Shown here piece after piece: positions 7,537 through 17,290 of a stretch of 64,000 nucleotides of DNA. The DNA is taken from contig NZ_LFIO01000020.1 in assembly GCF_001187535.1 (NCBI RefSeq), positions 62,001 to 126,000 on the forward strand, given 5' to 3'. The notes beneath the pieces are model-generated. The model had not been told where the DNA came from. It saw only the letters and a program-made list of their open reading frames with translations, and did no database searches. The position numbers were made by a program, and so were the translations under genes. Origin of the DNA: Rhizobium ecuadorense (GTDB lineage Bacteria; Pseudomonadota; Alphaproteobacteria; Rhizobiales; Rhizobiaceae). The stretch's first letter is position 1. Each line of letters begins with the position of its first letter.

Positions 7537-9517
7537 GTCCCAGGGCCGCCGACTGCCGAGCTACTTCGAGCTTATCGAAGACGAGCTCCGTCGCCGAGGC
7601 GGCGGTGGAGGCGGCGCCGCAAAGCGACCATCGTCGGCCAAGGCGGTTCCGCGCGCCGGCAAACATCCCGGCGCTGCCACGGCTTTCAGTCGTGCTTCCG
7701 GCAACAATGCGGTTGTCGTCAAAGTCCTGTCTTATGGAGCGGGCGCGGCTTCAGCGCGCAACGTGCTCGCCTATCAGAGCAAGGAAGAGAAAGCGCGCGA
7801 CCAGGATGGCCGCGAGGTTACCGATCTGCGAGGCGCTGTGCGCTCCTGGGAGCGGGAGTTCGGCAACCGGAAAGGCAGTCAGGATATTCTCCGCCTGACC
7901 TACGAACTGGAGAATGCGAACCGCGACGATATCGCTCGAGGTCTTGCTTCGCTCGCGGAAGATGGTTTCCGTCAGTCCGGCGACGCAGATCGGACCTACG
8001 CGTTCAGCGTCAGCGAAGGCGTGAAGGGAGGAACCCGTCTGCATTTTGCTTTGGTCATCGCTCACGAGAAGAAAGACAGGTCGGATCGAAGCAGCGCGAA
8101 CCGGGTTCCTGCGGAAATGGAGGATGTGCGTGCGATCGACGATCGATTGGACAGGGCTCTGCGGGACGCTGGAACTACTCCGGTTTCGCGCTATCCGGCG
8201 GAGTTTTCCTCTGGACCCAAAGGCCTGACGGCAACCCTGCATGCCATGCAGAGGGCAGGGGCGGAGGTCACGCTTTCTACAAAGGTACGCATTGAGGAGC
8301 GGCCTGGCAGGAGCGGCCGTTATGAACTCGGCGAGGTGCGGCGCGAAGTCACGACCAGGGACCACAAGGTATTGACCGCGGAAGGCAGGACGGTTGGGGT
8401 TCTCATGCAAACCCGCCAACCGCGGGATTTCATGCACCTTTTGCTCTCAGGACCAGCCAATGTGGACCGCGACCAATTTGTCCTCGCGGGCCGAGATTTC
8501 CTGCGGGAGCAGTTCGCAGGGCATCGTTATGCCTATGCCGTCCACAATCGTCACGATCTTGAAAAGCACCCGCACCTGCATGTGATCGTCGGACTACGCA
8601 ATTCGAACGGGAAGATCCTCAACCCCAACATCCGCGACTTCACCGAATGGCGAGTCCGCTTTGCCGAAAAGGCTCGAGAGCGCGGTATCCCGATCGATCG
8701 CCAGAAGCGCATCGAGCGCGCCGGTCCACCGCCGGTGAAAAGATGGGAATGGGAGATGTTCCGGCGGATGGGCGCAACGGCTCCGGGCAACGTCGTTGAT
8801 AAGGTCATGGCGAGGGTGCGTGACACTCCGACCGCACCAAAGCGCCAGGATGCTCGGATCCGGGTCGAACAGAGTCAGCGGTCCGTCGGACGTGTCATCG
8901 AGATGTTGGAGAAAATCGCAAAAGATCGATCGGCCCCCAGCACCGCACGCGATCTTAGTCACGATCTGTCCGTGGGGCTTCGTCGCGAATACCAACGGCT
9001 TGAAACTGCGGTTCGCGAGGGTCGCGATCCCATACGAGAGAAAGGCGAAGAGCATATGCTACGATCCACCCCCATTAGTGCCGCACAGGCGAGGGCGGCG
9101 AAAGAAACACTAGCGAACACCGCTTTGAGCGTTGCTGCCAAGATCACCAATCCGTCCGATCGGTTGATCTTCGAGCAAGCGACAAAGATCATCGGCAAGG
9201 TGGTTGGGCTGCAGCTCGATTCCCGGGTCGCGAAAAATCGGGATCGGGCAGAGGTTGGCAAGAATAAGCGCACTTCGGATAGCCTGGAGACGAAGTCGGC
9301 GACCGGGCGCGACCATGTTGCGGAGCAGGGCGTCGTCAACAAGAGTTCGAGCAACCGTGCTGTTGATCAGTCGCGCGTAGCCCGCTCGAATGCCGAGCAT
9401 GATAGCCCTGACAAAGATCGTTCGGATCAGCAGAGAGCCCAGCAGCGCGATCGCGAGATATCGAAATCGATCAAGCTGCGCCCCCCGCAGAACAAGGATC
9501 GGGACCGCGGACGGTAG
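7499..9517 (+). CDS. VirD2-type relaxase (mobilisation nuclease)
   Basis: The protein has 672 residues and nicks and leads plasmid DNA during conjugation. The N-terminal domain has VVVKVLSYGAGAASARNVLAYQS (residues 72-94), like motif I of MOBP relaxases with the likely active Tyr in LAYQ. Motif III is YAVHNRHDLEKHPHLHVIVG (about residues 344-363), with the HxxxxxHPHLH histidines that bind the metal. The C-terminal 250 residues are very basic, low in complexity and likely disordered (DRSDQQRAQQRDRE), as in VirD2 relaxases, where the tail carries the secretion signal. It starts inside the previous gene. No coupling protein or type IV secretion genes are in view, so the plasmid may need them from elsewhere or from outside the window. 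Confidence 0.85.
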   Translation: MMTDMSKSRFASRSQGRRLPSYFELIEDELRRRGGGGGGAAKRPSSAKAVPRAGKHPGAATAFSRASGNNAVVVKVLSYGAGAASARNVLAYQSKEEKARDQDGREVTDLRGAVRSWEREFGNRKGSQDILRLTYELENANRDDIARGLASLAEDGFRQSGDADRTYAFSVSEGVKGGTRLHFALVIAHEKKDRSDRSSANRVPAEMEDVRAIDDRLDRALRDAGTTPVSRYPAEFSSGPKGLTATLHAMQRAGAEVTLSTKVRIEERPGRSGRYELGEVRREVTTRDHKVLTAEGRTVGVLMQTRQPRDFMHLLLSGPANVDRDQFVLAGRDFLREQFAGHRYAYAVHNRHDLEKHPHLHVIVGLRNSNGKILNPNIRDFTEWRVRFAEKARERGIPIDRQKRIERAGPPPVKRWEWEMFRRMGATAPGNVVDKVMARVRDTPTAPKRQDARIRVEQSQRSVGRVIEMLEKIAKDRSAPSTARDLSHDLSVGLRREYQRLETAVREGRDPIREKGEEHMLRSTPISAAQARAAKETLANTALSVAAKITNPSDRLIFEQATKIIGKVVGLQLDSRVAKNRDRAEVGKNKRTSDSLETKSATGRDHVAEQGVVNKSSSNRAVDQSRVARSNAEHDSPDKDRSDQQRAQQRDREISKSIKLRPPQNKDRDRGR

Positions 9518-9584
9518 CCCGGACCGTCGAGCTACATCAAACGAAGCAGCCCCCGCTGCACGTGACGCACTGCCGAGGTCGGCG

Positions 9585-10235
9585 TTACTCTAGATCCAAA
9601 GCATGCTTGATCTTCGTCTTCAGCCAACCCACAGTCGCCCGCCGACTGGTGTCGGAGGGGGCGACCGCGTTTAATCCTGGATAGAAGATCTCCATGAGAC
9701 CGGACTTATTTGGTTTGACGAGGGGCGCTTCCGCTTTCCGTACCACAACCGTCTTGTTGAGATCGGCTTCACGCCACCGCGTCAGGCTTAGTATCAGATC
9801 GAGTTCAGATTTGCTGTGCGGATGCTGTCGCTGTCTTAGGTCCAATGCGCAGGCTGCGTCTATCCAGAAGTCGGGTAGGGCGCCCGATGCCTTTAGGAGA
9901 TCGTCGAGCAGCCGTGTCAGCGTCGCGCTTGCGATACCGACACGTTGGTCGAATGGCGGAGTTGAATGGTGAGAAATAAATCCAAAACAAACATCAAGTT
10001 CACGCATGTCGTGAAGCATGGCCACGAAATCAGCGTCGATATCACTGAGCGTATGGTCTTCAATCTGCGGCTTGTGTCTCAGGAGGATGTCGTCACGCTC
10101 GAAAATGACCAAGCCAGTTGAACCCACTTGCCTGTGGATGCAATGCACGTCGAATACGTCAGAATCCATAGCTGCAATCAAAGCTGAAATAGCTTTCTCC
10201 TGGGCGAAGTCGGTTGCGAACTGCGTCCGCCCCAA
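9585..10235 (-). CDS. HAD-superfamily-like protein, catalytic motif degenerate
   Basis: The frame gives up to 216 residues from a TTG; an ATG at 10169 would give 194. GLVIFERDDILLRHKPQIEDHTL, then MRELDVCFGFISHHSTPPFDQRVG and DDLLKASGALPDFWIDA follow the layout of HisB-type HAD phosphatases (DRDGxxN, TNQSG, ... GxxxD). The nucleophile motif DxDG is FERDD here, so the first Asp is Glu and the Asn/Gly are gone. Catalysis is doubtful. It lies tail-to-tail with the relaxase. Identification is by motif layout only. Confidence 0.45.
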   Translation of the reverse strand: MGRTQFATDFAQEKAISALIAAMDSDVFDVHCIHRQVGSTGLVIFERDDILLRHKPQIEDHTLSDIDADFVAMLHDMRELDVCFGFISHHSTPPFDQRVGIASATLTRLLDDLLKASGALPDFWIDAACALDLRQRQHPHSKSELDLILSLTRWREADLNKTVVVRKAEAPLVKPNKSGLMEIFYPGLNAVAPSDTSRRATVGWLKTKIKHALDLE

Positions 10236-10473
10236 ACAGGCACTAATGCTCTGCTTTCAATGGAACGGCGCCTTGCTGAAATTGACAGTTTCTAACCATG
10301 GTGCTTACCGCAGATTGCGCGATGGGATGCGAATCCTAGCGAAACAAAACGAAACGAGGCTTGCAGGCTATTGTTTTACAGCGGAAAGTTTTTATCAGCG
10401 AGTGAAAGGAGAGGGCAGGCCCGCGCTGCTACCGGGCGCGAGGAAAACATGGCTTCCTTGCCGCACTCGCGCT

Positions 10474-11481
10474 TCAGCCTTCCGGCGACAGAAAGCGCTT
10501 CAAGCTCCAGCCTGCGAGCAAGATGTAAGGGGGCATCGCGAGGGAATAGTGACCGCAGTTCAGCTCTAGGACGCTTGGCCTGGCCCCGGCTTCGTGTAGT
10601 TTTTCGATGAAGCGTCTCGATAGTTCGGGTAGCACCACCTTGTCTCGGGTCGCGATCACCAGGTGAAGCGCGAGGTCTGGCCTCGCCAGATTAGGAGCGT
10701 AGCTCTCTAAATTCAGCAGGCCCCATGCCTTACGAAGATCGCTGATCTCGATCGCAGGCTCCAGGCTATCACGTATCGCCCGGGTCGCACGGCCTGTCCA
10801 GACCATGTCAGCGAGGCTACCAGCCGTCAAAAACAGGGACGCCTTCGTTACTGCCGGTTCATGTGCAGCGATCAGTCCGGCAACCCAGGAGCCAAGGCTC
10901 ATGCCGAGAACCGAGATCTCTTCATAGCCTTCCCCTCTCAGCCAGCGGATGAGCTTTCGCCCGTCCAATACAGCCTGCCTTACAGACTGAATCGTTCGAC
11001 CGAGATTCGGGCTCAGCATGTCCTCGGCATAGAGCGAGCCGGGCCGGCTGCGTTCAAAGTGATAAGGCATAGCGATCTCGAGAACCGTAACGCCACGCTG
11101 TGAGAAAAACTTGGAAATCTGGCGATTTCGGCGGCCCGCATTCCAGTGGTGAAAGATCACCAGTGCCTGATCAAGCGAGCCGCTTTCGGTTACCTTCGCC
11201 CAAACCAAGTTGTTCTCTTCGACCTCGGTAGAAAGGTCTGAAGGAAATCTCAGCCACCCCTCTCGCATCACAAAGTCATGATCGCTCTCGCTGGGCTCGT
11301 CGTAGAAGCTTGAATCAGTCAAGGCGCGGTCGGCAAGGGTACAAAACTCCTGTACAGTTCCCGCCCTCTTCTCAGCCGGGAACGCGAGGGAGCTGTCGAG
11401 GACGAAAGCTGTTGCTTTTTTCGCTTCCTCACCACGTCGCGCTCGCTGCTCGTCCCAACGATCAAGCCATTTATGATACAC
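10474..11481 (-). CDS. alpha/beta hydrolase
   Basis: The protein has 335 residues if translation starts at GTG 11481, which overlaps the RcgA-like stop and has GGAG 10 bp upstream; an ATG at 11532 would overlap by 62 bp. ALVIFHHWNAG is the strand before the oxyanion hole, VLGMSLGSWVAG (GxSxG) carries the nucleophile Ser, LVIATRDKVV has the acid, and LNCGHYSLAM the catalytic His. It is a soluble serine hydrolase of unknown substrate. The overlap with the membrane gene upstream suggests that the two products work together. Confidence 0.75.
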   Translation of the reverse strand: MYHKWLDRWDEQRARRGEEAKKATAFVLDSSLAFPAEKRAGTVQEFCTLADRALTDSSFYDEPSESDHDFVMREGWLRFPSDLSTEVEENNLVWAKVTESGSLDQALVIFHHWNAGRRNRQISKFFSQRGVTVLEIAMPYHFERSRPGSLYAEDMLSPNLGRTIQSVRQAVLDGRKLIRWLRGEGYEEISVLGMSLGSWVAGLIAAHEPAVTKASLFLTAGSLADMVWTGRATRAIRDSLEPAIEISDLRKAWGLLNLESYAPNLARPDLALHLVIATRDKVVLPELSRRFIEKLHEAGARPSVLELNCGHYSLAMPPYILLAGWSLKRFLSPEG

Positions 11482-13081
11482 TCTGTTTGCTCTCCACTTC
11501 GATTTCCCGCCGTTGCCCAAACTCCGGATCAAAGAGACCGTACACTGCGAGCAAAACGCCAGCGCCGAGGAGGATCGAAAAGCCGTCGAAGGCGTCGATC
11601 AACACATAGCTGGCAAAGAGCAGACCCACGACCGCTGACATCTTCCACAAAGTTTCACGGACCTGCTTTCCGTTCGCCAAGCGAAAGGAGCCATAAACAA
11701 AAACGACACAAGCCGAAATGGCGACGAGCAAACTGCTGTAATGGGTCGGCATTCGATAGCCCAAGCTATTGCTGCCGTCGGGGAGGCCATAGATAGCCGA
11801 AAACATGTCGTGGATTATCCAGGTCACGACGTCTTGTCCATTCGAGCTCAAGTACGCACTTTGGAGTTTCATGCATACGGCCACGAGAACACCGAGGACG
11901 GTGCAGCGGAAGATCCCCCGCATTACCCTCAGGCAGATTTCGCCTGTCTCGCGCCGATGCTCCACCTCTGGCGGCGTCCTCGGACCCCCTCCGAGTCTCC
12001 AAAGATCATGGACGATTGTGTGCAGCAAGATAAGGCCGGCAAGGAAAAGATAAAAGCAAACACTCATGTAGAGGTAGGCGAGCGCGGTGAAGACGATCTC
12101 CGCTGACACCGATATGAGATGAGGTTGCACAATCGCTATCGTGCCCCAGCTGATGGCGTAATCGCCATTCCCCTCTAGCAGGGGGACGAGACACACGCCC
12201 ATCCATTGAAGAAGACCAGCTACTAAGACGCAGACCAGGAAGACTGCCCAATAGGAATATGAGTAAGCGCGAACATTGCTCGTCCAGTCGTTGGTGCTTT
12301 TTGAGCTGTCGGCTTGTGCTACCAGTCGTAAGCGCGCGTTCTGTTTCCAGAAGGCCAGCATCTCAATTACGACCGCGAAAAATAGCGGGAAGAGCACCAT
12401 GAAGAGAAGCGTCCAGTTAGGTGCCCATAGAAAACCGACTTCCTTAACGACACCATCTGGCCGCCTATACGTCACGTTGTCGATCCCAACCATGTACGAC
12501 AAAAACCCGAGGGCGGAAGCACCGGCGAATATCGATGCCGGGAGATTCAACGGGGATCCATGACTGAAAAGCGCTTCCGATCTTTCCGCTAAGCTGAAGC
12601 GTTGTCTTTTTCGGGGAACTTCGCTGTCTTGTGTGACACCGCCTGCAGGTTGCGCCTCATCAACGGTGAGAGACGGCGGCGCCTCTGGCACGAGCGATGC
12701 CGTGCTTCTTACTGAATTTTTCGAATCTCGCCTTTTTGAGGTTAACCGTGATTGAGCCGCGCTGAGCTCCATCAGCCATTCGCTGGTCGCCTCCGGATCA
12801 TCGCATCCAAAGATCCGTGCCAGCCACCGGATGTTGGAAGAGCTAATCCCTTTATCATTTTCTTGAAACCAGAGCTGAACTGTGCGCAAGTCAACCCCCA
12901 GCCGGTTGGCATCGATCTGTGATATCGCCTCAGCTAACAACTCGGGCGTCCATGGGCCTTGCGGAAACCCGTCGCGACCCAAAGGCCGGCCTGCTCCGAC
13001 GGCGGCTAGCTGCTTGAACAGTTCTTTGAAATCGCGCCCGTCCTTCAGAGGGGTGACAAAAATCTTCCCGTTCTTTTCCAA
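11471..13081 (-). CDS. RcgA-like multi-pass membrane protein with N-terminal HTH-like domain
   Basis: The protein has 536 residues. Residues 1-105 are soluble and contain an HTH-like or cryptic-repressor-like stretch (LLAEAISQIDANRLGVDLRTVQLWFQENDKGISSSNIRWLARIFG). About eight hydrophobic segments follow from residue 180 on, e.g. TLLFMVLFPLFFAVVIEML, WAVFLVCVLVAGLLQWMGV and LLVAISACVVFVYGSF. I recognise the overall type as the rhizobial plasmid RcgA family (putative transporter linked to conjugation control), but this is memory-based. Its stop overlaps the alpha/beta hydrolase start. Confidence 0.6.
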   Translation of the reverse strand: MEKNGKIFVTPLKDGRDFKELFKQLAAVGAGRPLGRDGFPQGPWTPELLAEAISQIDANRLGVDLRTVQLWFQENDKGISSSNIRWLARIFGCDDPEATSEWLMELSAAQSRLTSKRRDSKNSVRSTASLVPEAPPSLTVDEAQPAGGVTQDSEVPRKRQRFSLAERSEALFSHGSPLNLPASIFAGASALGFLSYMVGIDNVTYRRPDGVVKEVGFLWAPNWTLLFMVLFPLFFAVVIEMLAFWKQNARLRLVAQADSSKSTNDWTSNVRAYSYSYWAVFLVCVLVAGLLQWMGVCLVPLLEGNGDYAISWGTIAIVQPHLISVSAEIVFTALAYLYMSVCFYLFLAGLILLHTIVHDLWRLGGGPRTPPEVEHRRETGEICLRVMRGIFRCTVLGVLVAVCMKLQSAYLSSNGQDVVTWIIHDMFSAIYGLPDGSNSLGYRMPTHYSSLLVAISACVVFVYGSFRLANGKQVRETLWKMSAVVGLLFASYVLIDAFDGFSILLGAGVLLAVYGLFDPEFGQRREIEVESKQSVS

Positions 13082-13570
13082 TGGCTCAGATGCTCAAATT
13101 CGGTTTCGCTTTATTTGGCCGCGAGGTCACATACCGCCGGGATTTTGGGCGCAGCATCGTGATAGGACGCGGGCTATCTATAGGGCAACTACCGCAGGTA
13201 TATAGTTCTACGAGATAAGGAGAAAGCACAACGAGCGGTGGCCGTGTGCTCGTCCGTTCAAATTTTTGTGATTTCTAGGGAAAAACAAAGGAATGGCGTT
13301 GCGACAGAGGCGCGACTCCCTCGACTGTCGACGTGAGACGGCAAGCTATAGTTGCGAAAATCGCATAAGCATATTTATGGAACATCCTGACCAAGGCCAT
13401 CTCACCATCGGCTACGGGGCGAACTAATTACGCGAACGCTATCCCTTTTTTCGCGATCTCGGGAGCACCGGCCTGCGTTCTTAGTTATAGGGCATCGTTC
13501 GCAGCCGAATAGCAGGCGCGACTATCCTTCGCGTCGATCTGGTTGCCGGCCTTGACCAGCGCATCCGAGC
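13082..13570 (+). other. intergenic region, no clear gene
   Basis: About 490 bp upstream of the RcgA-like gene. A 45-codon frame from 13081 (MAQMLKFGFALFGREV) and a short stretch encoding GHLTIGYGAN near 13400 are too short to support. Presumably holds the promoter of the divergent RcgA-like gene. Confidence 0.5.
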
Positions 13571-13939
13571 GTGACGTCGCTTTCGGCAGGCAGCGCAGTT
13601 TCGATCTCATCGCTTCGATTAAAAGGCAGCACACGCCCGGGCCTTCACGGCTTGGCCGGTCGCGACCAAGATGCGGAAAATAGCCCCGGCATCGGCGCGG
13701 AATTCGGAGTGATCTTGCCCGACACTCCGGAGGGAGCACTCGCGGCTGCCGAGCGAATGAGGCGAAAATATAGGCAATTACGTTCACTCTCCGCAGCACA
13801 CCCTGTCACGTCGGAAGGTGTCGGCGTTTCCGTCGCGAAATCGCACTTCACCTCGAGCGAGCAGACGTCGGGCTATACGAGACCAAACACGACGGTCGCA
13901 ATCCGCGACCGCCTTGGTTCCACTGAAGTGGCAGCCTAG
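13571..13939 (+). pseudogene. diguanylate cyclase (GGDEF) C-terminal fragment
   Basis: The frame encodes IGAEFGVILPDTPEGALAAAERMRRKY and then PVTSEGVGVSV. This matches the GGEEF-(A/G)-VxLPDT-x-GAxxxAERxR ... VTxSxGVA pattern of the GGDEF domain. The upstream half of the domain and everything N-terminal are missing or out of frame, and GGEEF reads IGAEF. A relic only. Confidence 0.6.
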
Positions 13940-14035
13940 CGAATCGACTGCCGTGTTGGAGCGAGGCTTGATGACCTGGGTGTCTCGCTAGGACTCAACG
14001 ACGCGAGACTGGCATCCATCGCCTCCCATACAGGA

Positions 14036-14926
14036 TCAATCATTCACATACTTGCGCCAATTGTGTTCCTCTTTGAAGCCGAGCAGCTCCCGGATCTTCC
14101 GGTTCGACAGCAGGCCCTCGTTTTCGCCCACCGGCCGCCTGAGAGGGACATTTGGGAAGAAGCGAGCAAGGAGCTCCGAATTGGGCTGAGGGACTGAATT
14201 GGAATCGTTGCTGGCGTTGAAGACCTGATAGCCAAGCCCGTCTTTGCGCAGGCAAAGGTCAACGATCTGCCCTAGGTCACGGGCATCCACGTAAGAAAAC
14301 GTCAGCCTCCGCCGGGCTCCTGGGTTTTCCGCGAAACCAGGGAATCGGGCATAATCCGAAGGCTCCATCACGTTCCCGATCCGCAAGGCGTAGACGTCAG
14401 CTCCTGTTCTTCTTTGGAACCCCTCCGCAGTGACCTCGTTCACGCGCTTTGAAAGCCCGTAGGCATCGACCGGATCGATCGGATAATCCTCCTCGAGCGG
14501 GAGCCATTTCGGATCCACGATGCCGTCAGTCAGGCAAATGCCATAGGTCGTCTCGGAGGATGCGATAATGACCTTTGGCACCTTCATCTTGGCCGCCACT
14601 TCCAGCACGTTGAAGGTGGACATGACGTTTACCCGAAAAGTCTCGGCGTCAACCGGTATATGTCCTGCGGGTACCGACGCCGCAAAGTGAACGATCGCGT
14701 CAAAGCCACGATGACCGATGCCGTCGTCGATTTCGTGGTCGTCGGCATATGTCTGCATGACCGAGAAAACCTGACCCAGATCCGTCAGGTCGACCAGCAT
14801 GTCGCGAACCTTGGGATGGCGCAGTGGGGCCCGATCAACGTTCACCACCTTGTGCCCCGCCCCCGCAAGGTAATCCACCACGTGTGGGCCCGCCTTGCCG
14901 CTACCCCCCGTAAATAAAATCCGCAT
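14036..14926 (-). CDS. NAD-dependent epimerase/dehydratase
   Basis: The start ATG at 14926 follows TGGAGGACGTTGAT, giving 296 residues; the 54-residue extension upstream is rejected. It is an extended SDR: the Rossmann motif is FTGGSGKAGPHVV (residues 5-17), followed by VNVDRAP, IVHFAAS, a catalytic Ser in IIASSETTYG, and the YGLSKR tetrad (YxxxK) around residue 147. Likely acts on a nucleotide sugar or sugar acid; substrate unknown. It lies 206 bp downstream of an orphan sugar-binding protein on the same strand, so a catabolic role for a sugar is plausible. Confidence 0.85.
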   Translation of the reverse strand: MRILFTGGSGKAGPHVVDYLAGAGHKVVNVDRAPLRHPKVRDMLVDLTDLGQVFSVMQTYADDHEIDDGIGHRGFDAIVHFAASVPAGHIPVDAETFRVNVMSTFNVLEVAAKMKVPKVIIASSETTYGICLTDGIVDPKWLPLEEDYPIDPVDAYGLSKRVNEVTAEGFQRRTGADVYALRIGNVMEPSDYARFPGFAENPGARRRLTFSYVDARDLGQIVDLCLRKDGLGYQVFNASNDSNSVPQPNSELLARFFPNVPLRRPVGENEGLLSNRKIRELLGFKEEHNWRKYVND

Positions 14927-15132
14927 ATCAACGTCCTCCATCAAGACTTTCATTGGCATTTGATCGCGAGGCATGCCGCCGTGGCGGGTGCGCGATACTC
15001 TTGATAATTGGGCACAGCCAAGCAGTTCCGACCGACGCCAGCGAAAAGGCATGCAGAAAGCGGTCTGCCGCGCTCTGCATGCCTTCAAACTTCGACTGGG
15101 AAAATAGGAAGTGCGAGGCAGGTCGCAATTGG

Positions 15133-16101
15133 CTACCAGCGCGGGCAGTCCTTCACATTGTCTTTGGTCAGCGGGAAGAGCTTATATGCGATGTATTGGC
15201 CCTTCTTGGCCTCCGCCGGATTGCTCACAGCCTTGAAAAGTGCGTCGAACGACAGTTCGCCGATCAGTTTCGGCTGCGTGCACACCGAGGCATCCATTTC
15301 GCCGGCTGTCAGGGAGTTGTCCCCGAGGTCGGAACCGCCGCCCGTGGCGATAAGAAGAGCTTTCGAATTGGAGGCTTCAATAGCCTTCGCGCAACCGATC
15401 GCCATGTCGTCAGCATGACTGAAGAACATGTCCAAGTCCGGATTTGCTGTCAACGCATTCTGGCAGATCCGTTCGCCCGATGAAGGAGTCCAGTCAGATG
15501 GTTGAGACGAAACAATCTTGAACTTGATCCCAGCCTCGTTCAGCGCTGCTTCGAATCCCTGCTGCCGTTGTTTTACGACGGAGAACCCCGGCGCTCCTTC
15601 GACTACTGCGATCTGCGCTTCCCTGTCTTTGGGTAACACGGCCGCAGCGTAGACGCCAGCAACATGCCCGGCGTCGATATCGTTTGTGGTCACAAGCGCT
15701 GTGAGGTTTGGATAGACGTAGTCGACCGGATTTGTATTGGGGTCGCCAACCGGAACAGCAGAGGCCACGATGGGAATGCCCGCGTCGGCGACCTTGTCGA
15801 CAAGGGTCTGGACCGTGACTGAGTCGTTCGGCATGAACGCGATGCCATCGACCTTCTGCAGAAGGAGATCGTCGAACTGGTTCGCCTGCGTTTCCATGCT
15901 CATCTTCGGATCGAGCAGAATAACCTTGACGCCGTTGGCCTCCGCCCTTTCCTTGAAGCCGTTCACAAGCACGACGTCATACGGGTAGGCCATCGTATTC
16001 GGTATCAGCCCGAATACGAGGTCCTTCGCCGACACCACGTTCGCCATCAGCAAAGCCGTAGAAAGGCCTCCCAACAGCATACTTCCAATCTTGAGGTTCA
16101 T
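15133..16101 (-). CDS. periplasmic sugar-binding protein (RbsB/type-1 family)
   Basis: The protein has 322 residues with signal peptide MNLKIGSMLLGGLSTALLMA...VVSA and mature start KDLVFGLIPNT. The fold is that of Peripla_BP_4: QANQFDDLLLQKVDGIAFMPND, DAGIPIVASAVPVGD, TTNDIDAGHVAGVYA, GERICQNALTANPDLDMFFSHADDMAIG and LLIATGGGSDLGD are typical substrate-binding strands. It should feed an ABC carbohydrate importer, but no permease or ATPase gene is nearby. The gene is therefore an orphan left by rearrangement, or works with transporter parts from elsewhere. Confidence 0.85.
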   Translation of the reverse strand: MNLKIGSMLLGGLSTALLMANVVSAKDLVFGLIPNTMAYPYDVVLVNGFKERAEANGVKVILLDPKMSMETQANQFDDLLLQKVDGIAFMPNDSVTVQTLVDKVADAGIPIVASAVPVGDPNTNPVDYVYPNLTALVTTNDIDAGHVAGVYAAAVLPKDREAQIAVVEGAPGFSVVKQRQQGFEAALNEAGIKFKIVSSQPSDWTPSSGERICQNALTANPDLDMFFSHADDMAIGCAKAIEASNSKALLIATGGGSDLGDNSLTAGEMDASVCTQPKLIGELSFDALFKAVSNPAEAKKGQYIAYKLFPLTKDNVKDCPRW

Positions 16102-16435
16102 TTCCGGTAATCCTCCCTGATACGGCCCCCCTGGTTCACCGATTTCACGGCGACCTATGGTCGGACGTCGTTTTGAAACTTAGCGCGAATGAGTTGATCA
16201 TTCCGATGCTGGGATCACTCCCTTGATCCAAGCGCACAGAAACACCGCCCTATGTACTTGCTCGACCGCTATTCAGCTCTCTCGGTTTCTGAGTGCGGCT
16301 AAGAGCGGTTAAGACAGGAAACAGCGTAGCACGTAGAACTCATCGGAAAAGTAGCGCTCACCGCAAACGTCTTTAGCGAAATACGCAAAGGTCAGCCGCG
16401 CGGGGACTATATAAAACACAAGATCAGATGTGAGT
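16102..16435. other. intergenic, upstream of the binding-protein gene
   Basis: About 330 bp between the binding-protein start and the IS30 remnant. It should carry the promoter of the binding protein. AGGAGGATT lies a few bases before the start at 16101 on the minus strand. No other structure is recognised. Confidence 0.4.
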
Positions 16436-17290
16436 TCATGGCCAACCGCGACCTGCGGACTTCGAGACGCTAACCGTACGCCGGATTTGCGCGAGGAGTT
16501 TCTGGCGGAAGACTTCGGCGGGTGTTTTGTAGCCGAGGCATTTGCGTGGTGTCGCGTTCAGATGATTGCAGATCTCGGTGAGATCGCGGTCGCTGAGGCA
16601 CAGAGGATCCACCTTTCTCGAAACCCATTTACCGTCTGTTGGTGTTTTCGACGGTGTCTTTCTGCCATGGAGATTGTGGATCGCAGAACCATGCTTGCGC
16701 TGCGATGCTCGCAAGGTGATTGAGCGGCGGGCGAGGTGGGGCACAGACTGGAGGACCTGGATCAGCCAGTCCATGACGGGTCTCGACTGCCGGTCATTGT
16801 TGCGCAGGAAGACGGCGAAGCGACTGACGCGTTCGACCAACATTGGCCTTTCCTAACTTCTTGCGAAACTGGATGATATCGCCTTCCCAAAGCCCGAACT
16901 GTTTCCGCTCGGCAACGGCGTCTGGCCGGTAGAGAATGTTGACATCCGGGGTAAAACGCCTGCCATGGCGGCGCCTGGCGTGCCGTGGTCGGCGTCTGGC
17001 ACGGTGCTCCGGCAGATGTCGCCGCAGCTTGATCGCATGACCGTCCGAACTTGTAGATCGTCTCATGGCTGACGCAGATCGGATGGCGCTCAAGCTGCAA
17101 TCGGCCGGCGATCTGTTGCGGCGATCAGCCATGCATGATGCGCTCGATCACCGATTGGCGCAGATACGAGAACCGGGCAATTTTGCGCGGCCTGGCACGT
17201 CGTTCTCGCGCCATACATTGGCCATTGCGCAATAATAACCGTCGAGGTCCGGCATCTCACCATCCTCGAACGCATTGCGGCGCAGCTCAC
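16436..17290 (-). pseudogene. IS30-family transposase remnant
   Basis: Pieces of an IS30 transposase occur in three frames. The N-terminal YYCAMANVWREN-like piece is near 17220; FGLWEGDIIQFRKKLGKANV (first catalytic Asp region) is near 16870; VERVSRFAVFLRNNDRQSRPVMDWLIQVLQS follows; and SRKVDPLCLSDRDLTEICNHLNATPRKCLGYKTPAEVF is the C-terminus. Several frameshifts and a missing central DDE segment make it inactive. The 17291-17612 stretch beyond it has no supported gene. Confidence 0.8.

Noticed and set aside
5360..9600. Search for an oriT nic site of the TATCCTG type near the relaxase
   Set aside because: Only matches inside coding sequence (e.g. ATCCTG near 6397 and 6516) without flanking inverted repeats; no oriT could be assigned.
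13381..13428. Short frame with GHLTIGYGAN, like a phage lysozyme motif
   Set aside because: Only 16 codons with no surrounding endolysin sequence; a chance match is likely.
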